Source: Isochrysis galbana
Taxonomy: Eukaryota; Haptophyta; Isochrysidales; Isochrysidaceae
Direction of reading: 5' to 3'
Length of the DNA stretch: 64,000 nucleotides
NCBI GenBank assembly: GCA_018136815.1
Contig: CM030933.1
Span: 3,583,144 to 3,647,143, forward strand
A model generated the notes under the pieces. It ran no database searches. It was not told where the DNA came from and worked only from the letters and a program-made list of their open reading frames with translations. The translations under genes were made by a program, and so were the position numbers. How positions within the stretch are numbered: the stretch's first letter is position 1; the number at the start of each line of letters is the position of its first letter. This document shows, piece after piece, positions 34,567 to 45,600 of the stretch.

Positions 34567-35455
34567 CAAGGCGGGGAGTGAGGGTGAGAAAGGAGAAGGG
34601 GCGTCGTGGCTACGAGAACAAGACCCAATGCCAATGCCACGTGTGAGGCGAGAATATTAAAAGGTTTTTTCTTATACTTATAATATAGGAAGAGGTCCCC
34701 GAAACCGGTTGACCTTGTACCTTTACCAATTGTCCCATCCGGGCATACACCGGACGAGCGATGCGCCAACCGCGCACATCCCCATCGCGGGGGAGGGGCT
34801 CCGTTGCCGTCGAAGGGCTACGGTCCCGCAGCACTAAGGTTATACGAACACAACAATACAACTCTGAGGTCATGCCTCTACTTTATAGATAGAGGAGGCT
34901 AGGTAGATATGTAGATATGCACAGGGTCGCGCGCGCGGCGGGAATATAAAGAAGTTTTTTATAGATGGAGGAGGAGAACGGAGGACTGGGAAGAAAGGAG
35001 GAGGAGCCCCGACCGACGGGGGCCGCGTGGGGGGGGGGGGGGGGGGGGAGACCACGGAGAGGAGGGGGGGGCACGCGTGAGTAGATGAATACTGCGAGTC
35101 TCTACGGGAAGAAGGAGGAAGAAGAGAGGATTCAGACCTCTCCATCAGGATGATGATATGTGTAGAGAGAGGGAATCCTCTCTGTGGATGTTGGAGTTGG
35201 GGAGGGGTGGGGAGGAATAAAAGAGACCGTTTACAGTGTAAGAGAGCATCGAGTTTGGAGATGGAATCTCTTGTGGGAACGAGCAGGATTCCTCCACACC
35301 AGGAGCATGGATAGACTAGAGACGGGCAGAAGAGAATTCTCTCTAAAGTGAGGTCCACAGTCTTAGAGATAGGAGAAGAGAGGGAGAGGGAGCGAGAGAG
35401 AGAGAGCTGAGCAGCAGGGGTGCGAACTACGACAGAGAGAGGGGAAAAGGGGGAT
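34567..35455. other. Non-coding, repeats and upstream region of malic enzyme
   Basis: Contains AGAATATTAAAAGGTTTTTT (34652-34672), the same 3'-end word as the element at 41517, then repeat H copy 2 (about 34735-34860) and an anonymous purine-rich stretch. No gene is recognised. Confidence 0.45.
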
Positions 35456-35507
35456 GGGGGGGGGGGGGGGGGGGGGGGAGGAGAGAGAGAGAGAGAGAGA
35501 GCGAGAG

Positions 35508-35602
<95 letters not shown>
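35456..35602. repeat. Poly-G and (GA)n tract abutting the malic enzyme ATG
   Basis: G23 is followed by about 120 bp of GA repeats ending one base before the GCG-ATG of the next gene, so it is almost certainly transcribed leader. Confidence 0.95.
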
Positions 35603-35603
<1 letters not shown>

Positions 35604-35604
<1 letters not shown>

Positions 35605-38198
35605 TGGCCTCCCCTTCTCCCTCGCGCTCGCTCTCCCTGGCAAAAGGCGTGGCCGCGGCTGGCGGGCTCGACGCATGGAATGCCTCCTCGCCCGAGCTGC
35701 GCCAGCTCCTGCTCACCCTCAGCAAGATGGTCACAGCCAAGAATGTGGAGGAGGCGCTCGAACAAGTGTGCCGCTCTCCTTCCTCCCCCCTCCCCTCCCC
35801 TCCCCTCCCCTCCCCCCTCCCTCCCTCCCTCCCTCCCTCCCTCTCGTGCGCTCGTCCCTCGTCTCTCCTCCCTCGCCTCTCGCCTCTCGCCTCTCCGCTC
35901 TCATTCCTCTCTCCTCTCCTCTCTCTCGCTTTCACTCTGCCTCACTCCCTCGCCCTTGTCCCCTTTCTCTCCCTTTCACTTCTCTCTCTTCCCTCCCCGC
36001 CCCCCTCCCTTCACCCCACCCCCTTCTCTCCCTCACCCGCTCGCTCTCACTCCCTAAAACTCTCACTTTCACTCTCTCCCCCACCCTCCCTAGCTGCCTC
36101 CCTCGCTCCCTTCCCGACTACCTGTCTGTTTGGTTGGTGCCTTCTCTCAGGCCACCTCCCTGCCTCCCCGCTTGCCCTCGTTTTCCATTCGCCCTCAGTC
36201 TTTCTCCCTTCGCATACCCGCAGCTCTCCTCCTCCTTTGGCCCTCTGTCTGCCCAAGCTTTCTCTGAATCCACTTGGTCTGACTCCCATTGGGCCGTTTC
36301 CCGTCACCCGCACGATCCTTCACCGCTGCTGATCGCCCTTGCCTCTATTGCTTGCTTCCCTTGAGGTCCACTCGATCATGAGCCTCGGCCACCAGCTGTG
36401 GGCGTACGCATACATGCGCATGCTATACCATAAGTCACCAGATCTGTACTACACGGTCCTCCTCGCAGAGCCCGTCAAGCTGCTCCCGGTCGTCTACACT
36501 CCCACCGTGGGCGAGGCCTGCCAGAAGTTTGGGCTGATGCCACAATACCGGCGCGGATGCTACGTCTCGCTCAGCGACCGCGGTCACGTGCGCGAGGTAC
36601 TCGAGGAGTATGCGCGCGCCGAGCTGCCGACCGACGCGGCGGGCAGGCCGCTCTGCGACTGCATTGTCTTCTCCGACGGCGGGCGCATCCTTGGACTTGG
36701 CGACCTCGCTGCCTGGGGCATGGGCATCCCCATTGGGAAATTGGACCTGTACACCGTGTGCGCCGGTGTTAACCCGTACCGCACAATCCCACTCATCATC
36801 GATGCCGGCTGTTTCGGCACGGAGGGCAACACGGACCACCTCATCGTGAGGGACCATCCGCTCTACACGGGGATGAGAGCAAACCGGCAGATTCACACAT
36901 CCGCTGCAGGCACCCAGGTGAACACCGCCTACTACGGAAAGGGGTCGATCATTCGTGAACTCTTCGAGGCGGCCACTTCTTTGTTTGGAAGAAGGTGTGC
37001 GACCTTCCCGCCACCTGCTTCTAGCCTTCGGAACCGCATTGAACACGCGGCCGTCGCGAGGCCTCAATGCTACCACACCGTAACCCTACCTAAATGCTAC
37101 GTCCACCCCTTTGCAGATGTCTGCTGCAGTTCGAAGACTTCAACTCGAACGACGCCTTCCCCTTGCTCGAAGAGTACAAGAAGGACTACCTCACTTACAA
37201 CGATGACATTCAGGGCACAGCCGCCGTTGCCGTCGCTGCCATCATGGGCGCCATCAAGCTGCGTGATCCCTTATGCACAAACTACGTTGAAGCTCTCCAG
37301 CACGAGGTACGTGTCTCATCTCACCTTCGACGTATCGGTGCCCTCAAGATGGCGCGTTCGCACTTCCCTACCGCATTCCATTCGTATCGTTCTTGCGCAG
37401 GTGTTCCTCTTCCATGGAGCCGGATCCGCAAATCTCGGTACGGCAACGCTGCTGCGCGACGAGGCAGGAGTCCCCGCCTCCTCCATCTACATTACCAACT
37501 CGCGTGGTGTGGTGTGGTACGACCCCTCGAACCCGAAGAACGGGAACTTCCGCAACGGAGAGCAGAAGGGCCTAGGGGCACGCGGACCTCTCAATTTTGA
37601 CGGCTCTTCGCTCCTGTCGACCATCAAGGCCGTCAAGCCCTCGTGCCTCATTGGCGCCGTCGGGCGCGACCCCAACTGCTTCAACAAGCAGGTGATAGAG
37701 ACGATGCTCGAGGTCAATCCCGGTCGCCGTCCCGTCGTCTTTGCACTCTCAAATCCCATGACGAAAGCCGAAGTCACCGCTGTCAAGGCGTATGGCTGGT
37801 CCAGTGGCCGCGTCATTTACGGGAGCGGGACAGCAATGCCACAAGTGCAGGTCGGCTCAGTTCTGCGTTCGCCGGGCCAAGTCAACAACGTATACATTTT
37901 CCCGGGCGTCTCATTCGGTGCCATCTGCTGCGCGGCCTCCACCATCCCGGAGAAGTTTTTCCTCGCTGCCGCGCGTGGTGTCGCCAACTCTTTGGACGAT
38001 GCAGACGTGAAGGTGGACTCTGTAGTGCCCTCGCGCGCGAGAATCCGCGAGGTATCATTAAATGTTGCGACAGAGGTCGTCCTAGAGGCCCAGCGGCTTG
38101 GCCTTGCGGCACATCGCTTAGGTGAGGATCGCGCTGCTGTGATGGCGAAGCTGCGCGAGATGATGTGGTCACCCCCGCTAAGGGATAGCAGGCTCTGA
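35604..38198 (+). CDS. NAD(P)-dependent malic enzyme
   Basis: Four exons: 35604-35765, 36366-36994, 37117-37306, 37401-38198 (592 residues), all GT-AG. It oxidatively decarboxylates malate to pyruvate. Family landmarks are in order: VVYTPTVGEACQKFG (Tyr98, general acid), FSDGGRILGLGDLAAWGMGI with GKLDLY (Lys179, general base), QFEDF (Glu270, Asp271) and YNDDIQGTAAV (Asp293/294) for the metal, FHGAGSANLG (dinucleotide loop), GAVGRD, ALSNPM and PGVSFGA. The usual N-terminal block before the first motif (the 'RGLLP' segment) is not recognisable; instead 54 Ser/Ala-rich residues from exon 1 are joined directly. NAD versus NADP use cannot be decided. The compartment (mitochondrial, plastid or cytosolic) is uncertain; exon 1 could be a short targeting extension. 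Intron 1 is 600 bp and C/T-rich. Confidence 0.93.
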
Positions 38199-38301
38199 GG
38201 GTTATTTTACTGCCACACTTGGCACATTGTAGCTGGGAGCCGTGAATGGAGCGCTACAGATTTAGTGTGGTGCTTTCGGAGGGTGGTGCTAGCGCAAGGA
38301 A

Positions 38302-38547
38302 ATGGCCTCGGTAATCGGCGAAGGGCGCCTACTCGCTCCCACCGGCAGCGCAAAGCCTCGTGCTCATGCATTTGGTGGCATGGCCGCCTTGGTGAAACGA
38401 AGCGCACGCTCCGCTCCCATCTCGTTCCTCTCGAGCGAAACTTGCACGAGCGCTTTCATCCATGTATCCAAGCAGTTGTTAGCGAAGGAGCGCTTACACT
38501 TACACTCACCCAGCGAATCGTGGCGACTTGAGGTCCTCGACGTCTAA
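38302..38547 (+). CDS. Possible small protein of 81 residues
   Basis: A frame MASVIGEGRLLAPTGSAK... rich in Ala/Ser/Leu, with a charged C-terminus. No family is recognised; it follows the malic enzyme stop by about 100 bp and could simply be 3'-UTR. Reported because its composition is more protein-like than its neighbours. Confidence 0.2.
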   Translation: MASVIGEGRLLAPTGSAKPRAHAFGGMAALVKRSARSAPISFLSSETCTSAFIHVSKQLLAKERLHLHSPSESWRLEVLDV

Positions 38548-39002
38548 CGCCCAGGGAGAAATCTACTACTAGTGCGACGGCCTTATGCCTTACGGCGGGC
38601 TCGGCACCCATACTGGCTCACATCGTCGACACAAGCTCGATAAATTCTTATTCACCCGCTTGTTGTGTTGTTGTGTGCGTGCATACATAGCGTGCACTAA
38701 ATCTAGTGTGTTTGTGTCACAACCACAAACAAGGAACGCTGCCATTGCTTAGCGAGAATAGTAAGGTCTACAATTATGCTGGGAGGTCAGAGGTGCCGGC
38801 AACGTTTAGCATGCGCCCATGGCGGAACGCTGAAACAATACAACATTTGAGTGCGTTAGTACCACTACTGCCGTAAGCGCCCCGGTATACGCACGACAGC
38901 CCTTAGCGCACTTGCACGTAAACCTTGACCAACGTGCTGATGTCTCAAACACACGCAAACATGTGTCCCTTCGAACTCTCCCCTCACAGACCCCTGGCTC
39001 CC
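38548..39002. other. Intergenic, nothing recognised
   Basis: Mixed sequence without long frames or repeats that I could match. Confidence 0.5.
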
Positions 39003-39265
39003 ATTAGAACTCCCCACAAGTTAAAATAAGAAAACCAGTGAAGCTGCCGCCGCACCAGGGGATGACAACTGAGAGGGGGGGGCGTCCGCTCGCTCGCATC
39101 GCAGTAGGAGAGGCGAGGTGGGAGCTGAATCGCACCCTTTTCTGGCGAAGAGTTTCGTGGTCACACGTAGACCCCCTGGGAGCTTTGTTGTGGGCTTTGG
39201 AGAATTGTCAAAAGATGCCTCCCCCCTCCCATATTAGTAGTTGAAAAGTCCTGTTTGACCGCCCT
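39003..39265 (+). repeat. Interspersed repeat G, copy 2
   Basis: It has the same blocks as 20106-20260 and a more complete right end, CATATTAGTAGTTGAAAAG then TCCTGTTTGACCGCCCT. The last word is the inverted start of repeat F, so F and G may share terminal sequences. Confidence 0.7.
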
Positions 39266-39276
39266 ATAGTGCACGT

Positions 39277-40743
39277 CTATGCCAACAACTTCCAGTGCAC
39301 GTTACTCGGCCTGTGGTGAGGTAGACGTGTCCGATCGGTACCACCATCGAGCGAGGACTTTTCAGTCGGCAATGACTTGATGCAGTGCGCCTCCCATTCG
39401 ACGCGGAATGCGACCCATTGCGCACGTCTCAATAGCTCTACACAACCGAGAAGCAGAATGATGTGCTGTTGTACGACACGTTGCCGTGGTGAGATCAGGA
39501 CCGCCCATCCTAGGCGGGCGATGCTGTTGGTGCATGCAGCCACATGAAAAGCCCAGCGGGGGTACAAGCGTTTGTCGTTGTGTACGGTTATCGACCGGTG
39601 AACGAGGGGGTGGCCCCAATCGAAGTAGAGATCCCATGCTCCAGCATAAAAGGTTGACACCACCGACATCACCCACCACGCATTGTGAAACGAGGCGGAT
39701 CGGCTGGAGGCGAGCGATAGCACAACCACACTGATTGAGCAGCAGTACTTGACGCAGTTCAACGCGTGCCGCCGCACGGGTGTGGCAGCGAGCTGCCGCG
39801 CGCATTGCATTAACCGAATCCAGAATGGGAAAACCGAGAGGATAGCGCTGGCACACCCATACACCAACGACCCATCGGAGGTACATACCTCACTCATTCC
39901 GCTTAAGGAGCCGATGGTGGGCTCGTACGAAATGCCGAAAACCTCGCCCGTAGAGTACATGCAGCCCATCTGTAAAAAGTCGATCAATAACTTTGGCATC
40001 GACGTGAGGATGTCGGCCAGCAAAGTGTCGCAAAAGGAGGGAGCGGTGAGCGGAGCGGTCAGTACGCGAACAAAGCCCTGCAATAGCGATGCACGCTGCG
40101 AGTGGTCGTCCCACTCAGCCATCCAATCGCGCGGCCACAAGAGGAAGAGGATTGTGGTGCCAATGGCGGCAAGGGGCCAGACATGCTTGTTTGGAGTGAG
40201 CTCGCTCGTCAGAGTGAGCACGTAGAGTGAAAAGCACGCGAAGACAACACACATGACGCTAAAGCTAGCTCGCACAATAGCGTGGTAGTTGTGAACCGAT
40301 GGCACGGAGAGGATGTCGCGATAACGCACGCCCGTCCGCTTCCAGATAAAGAGGACGACACCGTAGCACAGCGCAAAGTAGCAAAGTAGGAAGAGGCCTC
40401 GAAACAATGGGTAATAGGCTACTGCCAGCTCTTCCATGGAGCCTTGCTGGTGATGCGCGGCCGCCATTAGCACGGCTGCCATCAGGAACATCTGCAGCGC
40501 AAACCCTGTCTGTAAACCCAGGACAAAGAAACGAGCCTTCAAGGTATCAACAGTGACTAGCTTTGGGAATTCGTGGCCGAGAGTCTCCAAGAGCTTTGCT
40601 GTGGGCACTGGATGCGTAGCAAGTGGGTGTGCGGCGACATCGACAGCCAGGTTGTGCATATTTGCCATGTGACTGAATGCGTCATCGCACGCGCAGGTCG
40701 TCACGCTGGGAATAAGTGGCGCCCGCTGATCTGCAGAAGGCAT
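39277..40743 (-). CDS. EXS-domain membrane protein (XPR1/PHO1/ERD1 type, no SPX)
   Basis: A single-exon frame of 488 residues from the ATG at 40743. About ten hydrophobic segments follow a ~70-residue soluble start. EXS-domain features are present: FRGLFLLCYFALCYGVVLFIWKRTGVRYRDIL, LLADILTSMPKLLIDF, then FWIRLMQCARQ...HALNCVKYC, WDLYFDWGHPL and RWAFHVAACTNSIARLGW. The SPX domain that senses inositol pyrophosphates in XPR1/PHO1 is missing, as in fungal ERD1-like proteins that work in the Golgi. It probably exports or recycles phosphate across an internal membrane; direction and membrane are inferred. It is intronless although its neighbour of the same family has 10 introns, which could mean retroposition or a distinct subfamily. 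Confidence 0.85.
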   Translation of the reverse strand: MPSADQRAPLIPSVTTCACDDAFSHMANMHNLAVDVAAHPLATHPVPTAKLLETLGHEFPKLVTVDTLKARFFVLGLQTGFALQMFLMAAVLMAAAHHQQGSMEELAVAYYPLFRGLFLLCYFALCYGVVLFIWKRTGVRYRDILSVPSVHNYHAIVRASFSVMCVVFACFSLYVLTLTSELTPNKHVWPLAAIGTTILFLLWPRDWMAEWDDHSQRASLLQGFVRVLTAPLTAPSFCDTLLADILTSMPKLLIDFLQMGCMYSTGEVFGISYEPTIGSLSGMSEVCTSDGSLVYGCASAILSVFPFWIRLMQCARQLAATPVRRHALNCVKYCCSISVVVLSLASSRSASFHNAWWVMSVVSTFYAGAWDLYFDWGHPLVHRSITVHNDKRLYPRWAFHVAACTNSIARLGWAVLISPRQRVVQQHIILLLGCVELLRRAQWVAFRVEWEAHCIKSLPTEKSSLDGGTDRTRLPHHRPSNVHWKLLA

Positions 40744-41516
40744 CGTCGGATGGCGTCAGCCCGATCCTCTCCGATCGGAAAGGACCGAAGGAGTTGGAGG
40801 AGAATGGGAGAGGGTGGACAGGACCCCGACAATCGAGAAGAGGAGGACTTGCAACGGGAGGAGGCGTTGGGGCGGGCGGAGAGCGGGGGGAGGAGGCGAG
40901 AGGCGAGAGGCAGAAGCAAGCGAGAGCGCGCAAGGAAACTGAGCCGCAGGGCGGGGTGGGGGTCTGGAAAGGGGGGGGGGGAGGGGGGAGAAGGGGGGGG
41001 GCGGACAAAGGTCTTCCTCCGTCCGGACGAGAGAAAGCTCTCTCTCTCTCTCGCTGCGAATTCACAGGAATACGAAAATATCCAGCTCTCTCGCTGTGAA
41101 CGGCTCCGCCTGCTACTCGCCGCCCTTGCTCACGTTAGACGTGTGTGCGTTCCTCTCGGGGTAGGAGTATCTGGAGCTTGTGCGTGTCTTCGACTAACCT
41201 CGGTAGGTTGAAGTTAAAGGCATATGGTTTGTGCTACGATAGTAAGATAGTACACCAGTGCGTGGGGCGTGGGGGGCTCATGTTGTTACTGAGCCTCGAG
41301 CCGCACGGGCTCGACACTCGACACCCCCCTCCGGAACGCACAATGCTAGAGGGGACGATTCTACACTCGCACGATGAGACTGACTAGGAGCTAGTTCAGT
41401 AGAGTGCCGGCTGGACCCAGCCTGCAAGCCCTGGAACAGCCGCCTCTAGACTGGTATTGGCCCCAGTGGCGATGGCGTCCGCCGTGCGGAGTTGTTGGGC
41501 AACAGTATCCCGGGCG
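40744..41516. other. Intergenic; upstream of the EXS gene
   Basis: Purine/G-rich sequence (40790-41045, including a G run near 40971-40992) lies just upstream of the minus-strand ATG, as for several other genes here. No further gene is seen. Confidence 0.5.
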
Positions 41517-42070
41517 TAAAAAAAAACCTTTTAATATTCTTACCGCACTCGCGGCGAATGGAACCACTACCTACAACACGTAGCACGTAGCATACTTTCT
41601 ACACCCCCATTCCCCCGGCCCTCCTCCCCCCGCCATTAGGCGGCTCCCGCCGTACACTACTAGGGTTCTATGGGGATTGGGGTGTGAAGGGCTTAGATAT
41701 GGTCCGGTGGCCCGCGTCCCGCGTCCCCCGCTGCTGGTGATCCGTCCCCCCCTTCCTCCTATGCCTCTCGGGCTCGCGGCGTACTCTGTCTCGACTTATC
41801 TTGTAAACAGGCGCGGAGCTCTCGCTCACGCCCACCCCCTTCTCCGCGCGCTCTCTCGCTCTCTCCCCCCTCCCGCGGCACGCGCGATGGCGCGCCTGCG
41901 GCAGGCTTGCCGTTCTGCAGTTGCCCATTGGCGACCCCTGGAGGTTCCTGGAGGCCAGCTCAGGGGGCAGAGGAGGTTGGGGCTGGCTGGGCCTTGGCCT
42001 CCCCTGCCTCTCCCTCGCTAGCGCTCCTGAGCCTCTGGGGCCCCCACGGTGCACCTGTCAACTTGTCGAC
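41517..42070 (-). mobile_element. Hairpin-ended retroposon, family D, 5'-truncated copy
   Basis: It matches 53787-54532 from its middle to its 3' end: GGGGGCAGAGGAGG, GCGCGCTCTC, AAACAGG, GATATGGTC and the 3' end AATATTAAAAGGTTTTTTT (here at 41519-41551, reversed). The 5' part with the hairpin is missing beyond about 42070, the pattern expected from incomplete reverse transcription. Confidence 0.7.
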
Positions 42071-42616
42071 CAGGAGAAACTTTACTGGAGAGTGGAGAGT
42101 GCTCCTGCTCCAACCTTCTCGAATGTTTTCTTTTTTCCTTCGATTTCCCCGAGGTGCATCTGAGATGGGTCTCTGGTTGCGACGATGGAACGAGGCACCA
42201 CACTGACTGCACACTGCGGCCTCCAAGGCTCCACCACAAGATCGCGCGAGGTGCGGTGTCATCGTCTACGTGGGGCTTGAGGCCCTCCTATGTATTTTTC
42301 ATAGTCAAGCCCCCAACGCGAGCAACCCTCAGAAGGGGGGTGGAAATGCTGCGTTAGCTGAAGAAAGATTTATCAACGGGGGAAGGGGAGGAGGTGGAGA
42401 GATGGGAGATAAGGGCGATGTCGTTAGAGAGGTAGGGAAACCTAGACGTTAGCAGGTGTAGGTGTAAGCCGATAGTCTTCAGATGTTTTTTTGGCCTAAA
42501 ATCTTCAGATGTTCTTTTTGAATCGCCGCTGAGTAAAAACCGTCTGCTTAACATCGGAAGGAGACACATTCCAGGATGCGAGCTTCGTAGCTAATCACGA
42601 CGCCCATTGTGTTGCT
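42071..42616. other. No gene seen; 3' flank of the SPX-EXS gene
   Basis: Short frames only (for example 42270-42452) with no recognisable features. Confidence 0.45.
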
Positions 42617-45600
42617 TCACTCCTCAGGCAATTTTTGGCGTGTCAACGTCGATAAAAGAGCCAACGCCCCGAGAAGCAATAAGTACGAGCCTAGTTCAAA
42701 CAACAAATGCTTGCGCATTTTGGGCTCTACATCGGTCTTCTCCTTGGTCTTCCTATCGAAATGCATCGGTATATCATTGATACGCCGGAACCCCTCGGTG
42801 TTGTATAAATGTTCCGCTTCTAGCCTCAACACCGCCCAGAAAGCGCGGCGGACCTGCACGAGGAAGGATGGAGGGGGGGGGACTCGTTCTCTGGCGTCAA
42901 GTCAGATGGCAAATATCAAGAACATGCGTTTGAGCGGCATACTTGAGCAGCACACCATCTCTATCATTGGCACAAGAATTTGTATTCCTTGAGTGACGAT
43001 CTCCTTGACGCCGGTGGACATGCTCGTATCGGCAAAGGTCGATGTGATGATACCGGGTGCGAGCGTTGCTGTCCACCCAAACCGCAAAATAAGGTCTATG
43101 ATCCGTGTCGTTGGAGAGGGCTTTCATTAGTGCATGCAGAGGGAGCGGTGCACGACGTAGCATTCTGCGTAGGTATTGGGCCAGCATAGCACCCCGCCTT
43201 CGCATCGGCCTCGGGAGCAGCCCCGAAAAGCCGCAGCATTTTTATAGATGGCTAAGAAGCATGTGTCAGGGGTAAGTCGGCGGGGCGGGGGGGGGAGCGC
43301 ACCCGCAAGAATGGCACCGTGGTAGGCCCTACGTGATCTGAACACCATAGTCTTCTCGCGCATTGCGCTCTCGCGACAATTGAAGCTGACGACATTTTGC
43401 CAGGGCAAAAGACGCCAATCCATGGACACGTCCCAGATGAACGTGTAGAGGGTGGATCCAAGGTAAGCGAAAAGCCATCCAACCTGCACAAACCATAACA
43501 AGATTTCAACTTGTGAGACAATCCTTCCGATGCCAAGGAAAACCTGACATTGAACCGGCGGCTTTCAGCAAATCGCGGGCTGCAGTGCACCTGCACCCAT
43601 GCAGCGGGATCGCCCGGGCCTCTCTTGTAGGCGCTCGAGGTGAACGAGGGGTGAAGCGCTCCAAAAAAGACCACAAGAAGTGCGGTTGCATATTTGAGCG
43701 CGTTGGGGAGCGCCGGTACGCGCTTGTGGGTATCGTGGGCGACGCGCAAATTTTGGAGAAAGCGGCAGAGCAAAGGTAAAGCAATGAGTATTGGCGCGGT
43801 GAGAGTCTGCTGCCAGAGCAGATCATGGCACCTGTGAGGACAGTCGGGTACCGAGACAAGCGAGGATAGCGTGATGCCCGATCTCTTGCATGCTAGAACC
43901 TAGGACCGTGTACTTACTGTATGCGGGCCTGGAGAGAGCTCGTCACATATGCGAACACGTCCTGGTGGCTTCCGCCGCGCACGGCCACCATAACACATAC
44001 CTAATAAGTGCGCTTCTCACTCTAAGAAAGCCGGGATGTAACGCACCTTCCCTGCTGATCATTGGCAGTCATCCACTCGAGTGTGAGTATGTAGCACGCC
44101 GAGTAGACAAGGTCAACTAGTGGCTTGACAAGGGACGTCAGGACGTCGCCAATAAAGGAGGTCCACAGAGTCACAGGTACTAGAGGTGAAGAGAAGACTT
44201 GCCGCAACGCTTCAATGAGGCGTGAGCCACGGCGCCACGGAAACAGAATCGAAGATAGAATCAGTATGAAGAGGACGGAGGGGAAAATACCAGCATTTAT
44301 GCGTGGCGGCAGTTCGGATAGGATGGCCTTGGAGTAGAGAAGCAACGATACTAAGACAAGGGTAAGCTGTTGCGTGCCTAGTATGAGCGACTCGTAGACG
44401 CCTAGCACCTGAGATAAGGAACGAGTGTGCAAGATATTGGGACCGAGCCAGGCTACGATCGGAGGTGAGATGGATCGGAGTTGATTCTGGTCATTACGCC
44501 AAGCCGAACTGCAACTGCTCGTACGCACCTCCTCATCCCTCAACTCAAATAAGAACAGGTAGTTGACGCGCGCTCGTGACCAAAAGTAACAAGTAGTGGC
44601 CCACAGATAACAGCCAAAGACGAGAGCAAGCGACACGCGATAGACGGGCATTTCGTACTCCAAGAACACCTGTGCAGTGACGGCGGGTATAAGAAACAAT
44701 GACCGGTCATTCGCCCAGGTAGCACAGGACAAGACTTTGAGAGGCTTTGCCACGAACGAATGGTGTTAATGGGCCGAGTAGCTAGTGCAGGCAATGACTA
44801 CGAGCCCATCCCGCTGAGCGCTACCATGTAGGCGGCCAGGCTAGCGCTAGCATTCAGCCGGCGCCAGCCTAGATGCTCGCCTAGGCGACAATCGCTCACC
44901 ATGAGTCGAGCCTGTCGAGCTGGGTGAAGATTCAGCACGCGAGTGTCGATGCATAGGTCCCATAATAGCCAGACCGCCAGGGTGGCAGCAACACCCAGAC
45001 GGATGCCGATGCCAAATTGATGCCAGAGTCGCGAGCGGCCGCGCCGCACAAGTAGGTCAGCACGAGCCACCTACGTCGAAATTGGGCCGTAACAAGTATG
45101 GAAAGACACAGGGAACATGAGCGGATGGAAATAGGACTAACGCAAGCCCCTGCCGTAGGATGTGAGTACCATGCGTCTGGTGTGTGAACACGGCGTAGAA
45201 TGTTTAAGTGATGAACATCGGTTGGGAAGATCTAGGAAGTATGGCGCCAAAAGGTTGCGATGTGGTCAGTTGCAGGCTTATCGATGCAGCTCGATCGTCG
45301 AGAAAGGAAGGTGGGAAGGCGTTGGCGCGCTATCGTGTGGTTCCAGGGCTTCTTGCCTGCACGTTGCCATCACAAAACGCGTCGGCGAAAGCCTTCTCAA
45401 GGTCTTCCGCGATCCGATCGACGCCAGCGTGGCCAATGAAGTCCAAACCGTCCAGCCGCGCCATGAATTCCTTCTTGCGCCGCAGCCGGTGCGGCACAGA
45501 TTTCGTATGCTTCTTGACGATCTTGACGAATCCAGTGTAGTTTAGAATGGAATAGTTGCGGAGTTCCTGCAGCTCGCGATAGAGCTAGTGTGCGAAACAA

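Noticed and set aside
35420-36364. Long Arg-Glu/Pro-Ser-Leu frames running through the malic enzyme start
   Set aside because: They read through the GA tract and the C/T-rich first intron; only the part 35604-35765 is treated as an exon.
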